DNA from: Tetrahymena elliotti 4EA
Taxonomy: Eukaryota; Ciliophora; Oligohymenophorea; Hymenostomatida; Tetrahymenidae
Reading direction: 5' to 3'
Assembly: GCA_000231825.2 (NCBI GenBank)
Contig: JH720308.1
Span: 1,225,675 to 1,289,674 of the forward strand
DNA: 64,000 bases
In this document: positions 59,180 to 64,000 of the stretch, one piece after another
Layout of the letters: each line of letters starts with the position of its first letter
Position numbering within the stretch: position 1 is the first letter of the stretch
The notes under the pieces: generated by a model
Seen by the model: only the letters and a program-made list of their open reading frames with translations
Database searches by the model: none
Told to the model about the DNA's origin: nothing
Position numbers and translations under genes: made by a program

Positions 59180-59939
59180 TATTTTTTTTATTTAACAATT
59201 TAATTTTCATATTATTTTACACAAAACCATTAATCCCTCTAAATTGAAATTTTAAGTTATCAAGAGTAATCAATTTTTTTATAATCTTATGTGGATTATT
59301 TATTTTATATTTTTTAGAATAAATAATAGCACAAGTCTTTTATTAGTTATCCTTCTCTTAAATATTATTTTCTTACAAAAGAGAATTACTTTTCTTTGTT
59401 ACAATATTATTCGCTTAAGAAAAACACTCTAGATTAAACAAAAATTATAATAATTTTTAGCATTTAAAAAAATATAATAATAACTACATATTTTATTGAA
59501 ATTTAATCTAATCAACTTTAATCTTTTTGAACTTAATTTATTTATTATTATAATTTTAGAGATAAATTTCAAACTAAAAATAAAAAATTTTTTAAGTAAA
59601 ACAAGTAAAAACTAGGTATTTTATTTTGATTAATATAGAATTTTTTTTAATTATGAAAATAAATTTTAAATATTTAAACTCTAAATTTACTTTTTTAAAG
59701 TTAAAATTACAGCTAAATTGTAAAATGGATAATACAAACTTGAATAAATATTTATATCCTACCTAAAAATAGACATTAAGTAAAGTTATTAGTTTTGCTT
59801 AAAAAAATTTAAATTTATATAAGTAATAGAGGAAAATAAAATAGTTTTTGAAATTGATCCATCTGAATCCTCTGAAAAACATATTAGTTAGAAGGTCTAA
59901 TATTTAAAAGAAGTCTAAAACATAAAATCATTTAAACTT
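59180..59939. other. Intergenic; possible 5' part of the LRR gene
   Basis: Mostly AT-rich spacer. The frame of the following LRR gene stays open upstream of its first ATG (through about 59823, reading ENKIVFEIDPSESSEKHIS). An ATG at 59725 in another frame starts MDNTNLNKYLYPTQKQ, so a short first exon or a frameshift may lie here. I could not find an intron of normal size that joins them. Confidence 0.45.
59182..59189 (+). terminator. Oligo-T terminator of tRNA-Glu copy 2
   Basis: A T8 run three bases after the tRNA end. Confidence 0.7.
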
Positions 59940-61169
59940 ATGTTTGATGAACATATTGATATAAGCTAAGGCTCCGTGGATATTTTAGATGATTTTATTC
60001 AAAATCAAAAAACAATAACTGATATTGCTTTAGATTTTGGAAAAAATTGTAGACTAGGTCAGCATGGAATTAATATTTTGACTAAAAGTCTATTTAATTT
60101 AACTTAATTACTCAGTTTAACATTGTAAATTGGGAGATGTAACTTTTTAGGTTAATTAGGAGCTAAATAAATTGGAGAGTCTTTAAAAAGTCTCAAATAA
60201 TTAAAATATTTGAGCCTTTCTATAAGAGATTAAAATGGTATTGGATATGGAGGAGCTTTAGAAATTTCTCTAGGACTGATATGTTTAAAAAATTTAAATT
60301 CCTTAAAATTAAATATTCACTTTTCAAATTAAATATATTGCTAAGGTTATTTATTACTTTAGACATCACTCAATTAACTTGATTAATTAAAAAACATGGC
60401 CTTAAAGTTTTAAGGAAAGCTTACTGATGTAGAAGAATCTAAGGAAAAGAGATAAATAATTAATAGTATTTAAACTATATATTCCAGTAAAGAGGAAAGT
60501 TTAGAAAGTCTTTCTTTGTCATTTTATTTACAAGAAAGATTGGAGGAGAATTAAGCCCAATAATTTCTATTAGGAATTATGAATATGAAATAATTAAAAT
60601 AGCTAGAGTTAGTTTTCTAAAGTGATTAAATTTGCAACTCAGGCTTTGTTTATATTTCAGAAGTTTTGAAGAAATAGAATAAGCTTATTAAATTACAGCT
60701 TTATTTTAATGAATCTAACCTCATAAATTTATATGGTCAATAATGTCTATTAATGTCTTTAGGATATTTATAAAATTTAGAGAAGCTTGAATTAGTTTTT
60801 TATGAATTCTATGATAAAAATAATGCAATAGAGTCAATTTCTTTGTCCTTGATATATTTAAAAAAATTAACATCCTTTTCTTTAACAATTGTGAAAAGCT
60901 ATTTTGTGTTTGAAATAGTTGAAGCATTAGCATAATCAATTAGTTAGATATAAACTTTGAGGTTCTTATCTTTAAACTTGAAGATTTTTGATGCAAAATC
61001 TGACTAACTGATAAATTTCTGTAAAAGCATAAATCGTTTAGTCTATCTTTAAGTTTTGGAAGTTTTTTTATCAAAATTAGATGGAAATTAAGTTTAATAA
61101 TAAATAATATAAAAGCAGATGAAAAGGAAAAATATTCTTCTTGTTAATTGCATCTTAATGATATTTTGA
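59940..61169 (+). CDS. Leucine-rich-repeat protein
   Basis: A single frame of 410 codons ends at TGA 61167-61169; 409 residues from the ATG used. The sequence consists of irregular leucine-rich repeats of about 25-45 residues (SLKSLKQLKYLSLSI, LICLKNLNSLKLNI, LQNLEKLELVF, LIYLKKLTSFSLTI), resembling the ribonuclease-inhibitor-like LRR proteins that are very numerous in Tetrahymena. No kinase, signal peptide or membrane segment is seen. The true start may be further upstream (see the preceding region). LRR arrays bind proteins; the partner is unknown. Confidence 0.78.
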
Positions 61170-61612
61170 TAATATGATATTTGTAAATATTTCATTTTAT
61201 TAAATAGCTTTATGGTTCTTTAAATTTCTTTAAATATTCAATACACTAACTAAATCTCTTACTTTAAAATTTAATAAGCATTTTATCTACATAAATTAAA
61301 TAAAAAAAAAATTAAAAAATTTATAATTCTCATCTTTGATAACACATAATTTTTCCTAAGATAACATTTTCATAATGCGTATAATTACTATTTAATTTTC
61401 TTCATAAAAAGTTTAAATATTTATGTATTAAATATTATCATTTTCATTTATTAATAATTAATTAACTAATGTCTAAATTAAATAAATAAAATTTATTTAT
61501 TCTGAGCATTTAAAATAATTTGATATTAATTCATAAAATTTATTATTTTTTATTAAAAATATCAATGTAAATTCAAATAAAAATTATTTATTTTCTTTTA
61601 TACTAATGTAAA
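61170..61612. other. Intergenic, nothing recognised
   Basis: AT-rich spacer between the LRR gene and tRNA-Met. Confidence 0.6.
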
Positions 61613-61686
61613 GCCCGTGTAGCTCAGTTGGTTAGAGCGCGAGTCTCATAATCTCGAGGCCGAGGGTTCGATCCCCTCCGCAGGCA
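61613..61686 (+). tRNA. tRNA-Met elongator (CAT anticodon)
   Basis: A 74-nt cloverleaf. The D arm GCTC...GAGC encloses AGTTGGTTA. The anticodon stem CGAGT/TCTCG (with the T-T pair at 31-39 also found in other eukaryotic elongator tRNA-Met) holds loop CTCATAA with anticodon CAT. The T arm is GAGGG-TTCGATC-CCCTC. The acceptor GCCCGTG against CGCAGGC has a C-A mismatch at the fourth pair. An initiator would begin AGC and have different T-loop features. The T5 terminator is at 61687-61691. Confidence 0.92.
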
Positions 61687-61691
61687 TTTTT
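61687..61691 (+). terminator. Oligo-T terminator of tRNA-Met
   Basis: T5 directly after the tRNA, backed up by a T8 run at 61693-61700. Confidence 0.75.
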
Positions 61692-62309
61692 CTTTTTTTT
61701 CTTCTGTATTTTTATTTAATAAATATCTCTATAATTATTACTATTTTACTGAATAAAATTAAAATAATAGTTTTATTCAACAATTCTAAAAAAAATAATT
61801 TTAATTCAGAACCTTAAATTAAAAAAAATATTAAATTTTAAAAAACAAGCTAAAAGATAAAATAACTTATCTTATCTTAATTTAAAAGTAATTCCATTTT
61901 GATTTAATAATTATAACATTAAAAAATAAAGATTAGATTGTTTTAATGTTTAAAGAAAATAAAATTTAGCAATTATCAACATTATTTTTAAAAATATTTG
62001 TGTTCATTGAACACTATATAAACATTTTTAATATTTTTGAAATATATTCTTAAATTAGCATTGAAGTATTAAGAATAAATTATTAAAGAAATGAATAAAA
62101 TAAATTAAATATATAGTACCCTAAGGTACTGCCTATTCGGCTACATACAGTTATACAGTTTACAGTTTTATATTATGTTGTTTTGTTTATATTTATTTTT
62201 TTTTTAAATTAAATATTTCTCAAATGGAAAATATTTCTGCCATATTTAACTTTCAAATTGATTTATTTTAAACTCATCTTTTATTTGTTAATTTATTTTT
62301 ATTTTAAAA
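61692..62309. other. Intergenic, nothing recognised
   Basis: AT-rich. A slightly less AT-rich patch lies at about 62115-62170 (TACCCTAAGGTACTGCC; then three TACAGTT repeats), with no assignable function. Confidence 0.5.
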
Positions 62310-63020
62310 TCATTATTTAGTAATAAGCTTTATTAAAAAATCTGCAAAATGCTATCTTGGCTCTAAGCTAAAAACTTCGTGATCCATGTTTTCACACAAA
62401 ATTACTTTATCAGAACCTTAGAATTTATCATATGATTTTTTTACTTCACTCCAAAGTCTCTTTTCATCTTTTAAGCCATGTACATTTAGAATAGGTATCT
62501 TCCTTTCTTTTGTATAATTAGTAATTAATAGATAATAACCACCAAGACCTATCACTCCACCAACATCATGCTCTAAATTATATGCTGTATAAATACTCAT
62601 TCCACATCCTTAACTAAATCCAGATAAAAATATCTTTTTATAGTTATTATTTATCTACTGTGCTTCTTAATCAATCATAGATTTTATCATAAGATAACTA
62701 TCTTTCACTTCTTCTGAAGAAAATGCTTCATCAAAAGGTCTCCCAAAACAATTTTCGTATGTTTTTAAATCAAACCATGACCTGCCTTCAGCGTTTTTAA
62801 CTGTTACTTTTCTTACTTTACCACTAGGAATAATTACTTTAAAATTTTTAATTGCACTTAAAAGAGGATCTTAAAGAAATATTGGGAGGAGATTTACAGG
62901 GATTTAGGAGCATCCATGAATAAAAAATAAAACATATTCATAAATACCATCTTATGGTAAAATGATAACATCTCCTTTTTGATTTATACTAATTTTGAAG
63001 TTCTAAAACGAATTATCCAT
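62310..63020 (-). CDS. Acyl-protein thioesterase-like alpha/beta hydrolase
   Basis: A single exon of 236 residues, ATG 63020-63018 to TGA 62312-62310. It resembles the phospholipase/carboxylesterase (acyl-protein thioesterase) family: FFIHGC near residue 34 (oxyanion strand), SWFDL, and the nucleophile elbow GFSQGC with Ser136. Asp185 in VHGLKDE and His214 in NMDHEVF complete a plausible catalytic triad in the right order. Family length is about 220-240, so the protein is complete. The family removes S-linked palmitate from proteins or hydrolyses lysophospholipids. The usual GFSQGG reads GFSQGC, and the region after the first HG is shorter in glycines than in human APT1, so substrate preference is uncertain. 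Confidence 0.85.
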
Positions 63021-64000
63021 TTCTATCTAAATAACTATTTTTTTTGAAAACTTGTTGGAAGAATTAAATTAGTAGTTATTTCTAAAAATAATCAGAAATT
63101 ATGCAAATAAATGTAATTCCTAACCACATCAGTAAAAAAGAAAGATACTCTCTTATTTTCTGAAACAATTTTCTTAAAAAAATTTTTTTTAACAATTAAA
63201 TAAAAACTTTTTATTGAGTAATTCAAATTTTTTAATGAGTAAGTAAAATTCTATTAATAGATTCTCTAATTCTTAATTATTTTGATGATTTTTATTCAAT
63301 TTAATTAATTTACAAGAAAATCAATTCAAGAACTTTATTTAAGGATAACATTTTTTGATTATTCAATTGTATAGTAACAACAATAAATATTCTGTTATAT
63401 TAATATAATTATAGAAAGAATTACTAAAAATAAATAATTTGAATGTTAGAAAAGAGAGAGAGGATGAAAAATATTTGTATGTAAACAATAAAAGTTGAGA
63501 TTTTCAGAAATTTATTTTAGTGTGTGTGTGTTTGTATTTATGTCGTTTATTATTGAATGAAACTTAATTAATTTTTCTGAGATAAAAAATTCAATTATTG
63601 TAAATAGATTATTGTTAGAAATTTAATTTTTGCTTTTTTTTTAATGAATATTGATGTAGAAAGAAAATTTTAACTTTTCAAGTATGATTTTGAGATACAC
63701 ATGAGAATAAATCAATTAATTTACAAAAAATTTATCTTACAGTTCAAATTATGTATAAATAGATAGATATTAGAGTGAAATGATATTTTATTTTTTATAA
63801 TTATAATTGATTGAATGGTATTATTTAAGAGAAGACAATCATTAACTCTCTTACATCAAAAAAATTAACAGCATTTTAAATAAGAATAAATTTGTGAAAT
63901 CTATTCTGTTTCATTTTTAGAAAGAAATTTATTAAAATTTGTTTTTAACATTTGTTTTATTTTGCTGTTTTTTAATTTAGAAAGGAGGAGTTGAATGGAG
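63021..64000. other. AT-rich 3' edge of window
   Basis: It contains a short GT repeat (about 63521-63535) and simple AT-rich sequence. No gene is recognised before the window ends. Confidence 0.55.

Overview
The window looks like ciliate macronuclear DNA, most likely Tetrahymena or a close oligohymenophorean relative. It is extremely AT-rich, and coding frames are open only if TAA and TAG are read as glutamine and TGA is the sole stop. Genes are interrupted by short AT-rich GT...AG introns (mostly about 45-130 nt). A run of exactly 100 N (11876-11975) marks an assembly gap. All gene models were built by hand-translating with this code. Every exon set closes in phase, but no splice site is confirmed by transcripts.

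Layout. 1-7.5 kb, plus strand: cytosolic-type arginyl-tRNA synthetase, a multi-pass membrane protein, and an orphan protein with an N-terminal Cys/His cluster. 8.2-19 kb, minus strand: a Gln/Asn-rich protein with a C-terminal helix-turn-helix, a Rab-like GTPase, the gap, a 1200-residue MORN-repeat protein, and an amino-acid-permease-like protein. 19.8-24.5 kb, minus: an 11-exon CAP-Gly/coiled-coil gene that reads as dynactin p150Glued. 26.9-30.1 kb, plus: a Kelch plus PPP-phosphatase fusion whose catalytic residues are destroyed. 31.1-33.4 kb, minus: a thioredoxin reductase that appears to be a selenoprotein, with a TGA just before the stop and a SECIS-like stem-loop downstream. 34.6-36 kb, minus: a RABL3-like GTPase.

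37.8-48.9 kb holds six tandem minus-strand genes for secreted two-domain Kazal-type proteins, separated by AT-rich spacers. 50-64 kb holds a tRNA-Phe, a half-size ABC transporter, an SNF1/AMPK alpha-type kinase, a decayed partial copy of that kinase, two identical tRNA-Glu genes, a leucine-rich-repeat protein, an elongator tRNA-Met and an acyl-protein-thioesterase-like hydrolase.

The genes are individually transcribed eukaryotic units, not operons. Only the Kazal array and the kinase/pseudokinase pair are clearly linked by local duplication. The most interesting items are the Sec-coding TGA in a genome where TGA is the only stop, the catalytically dead Kelch-phosphatase, and the Kazal array whose predicted reactive-site residues differ from copy to copy.
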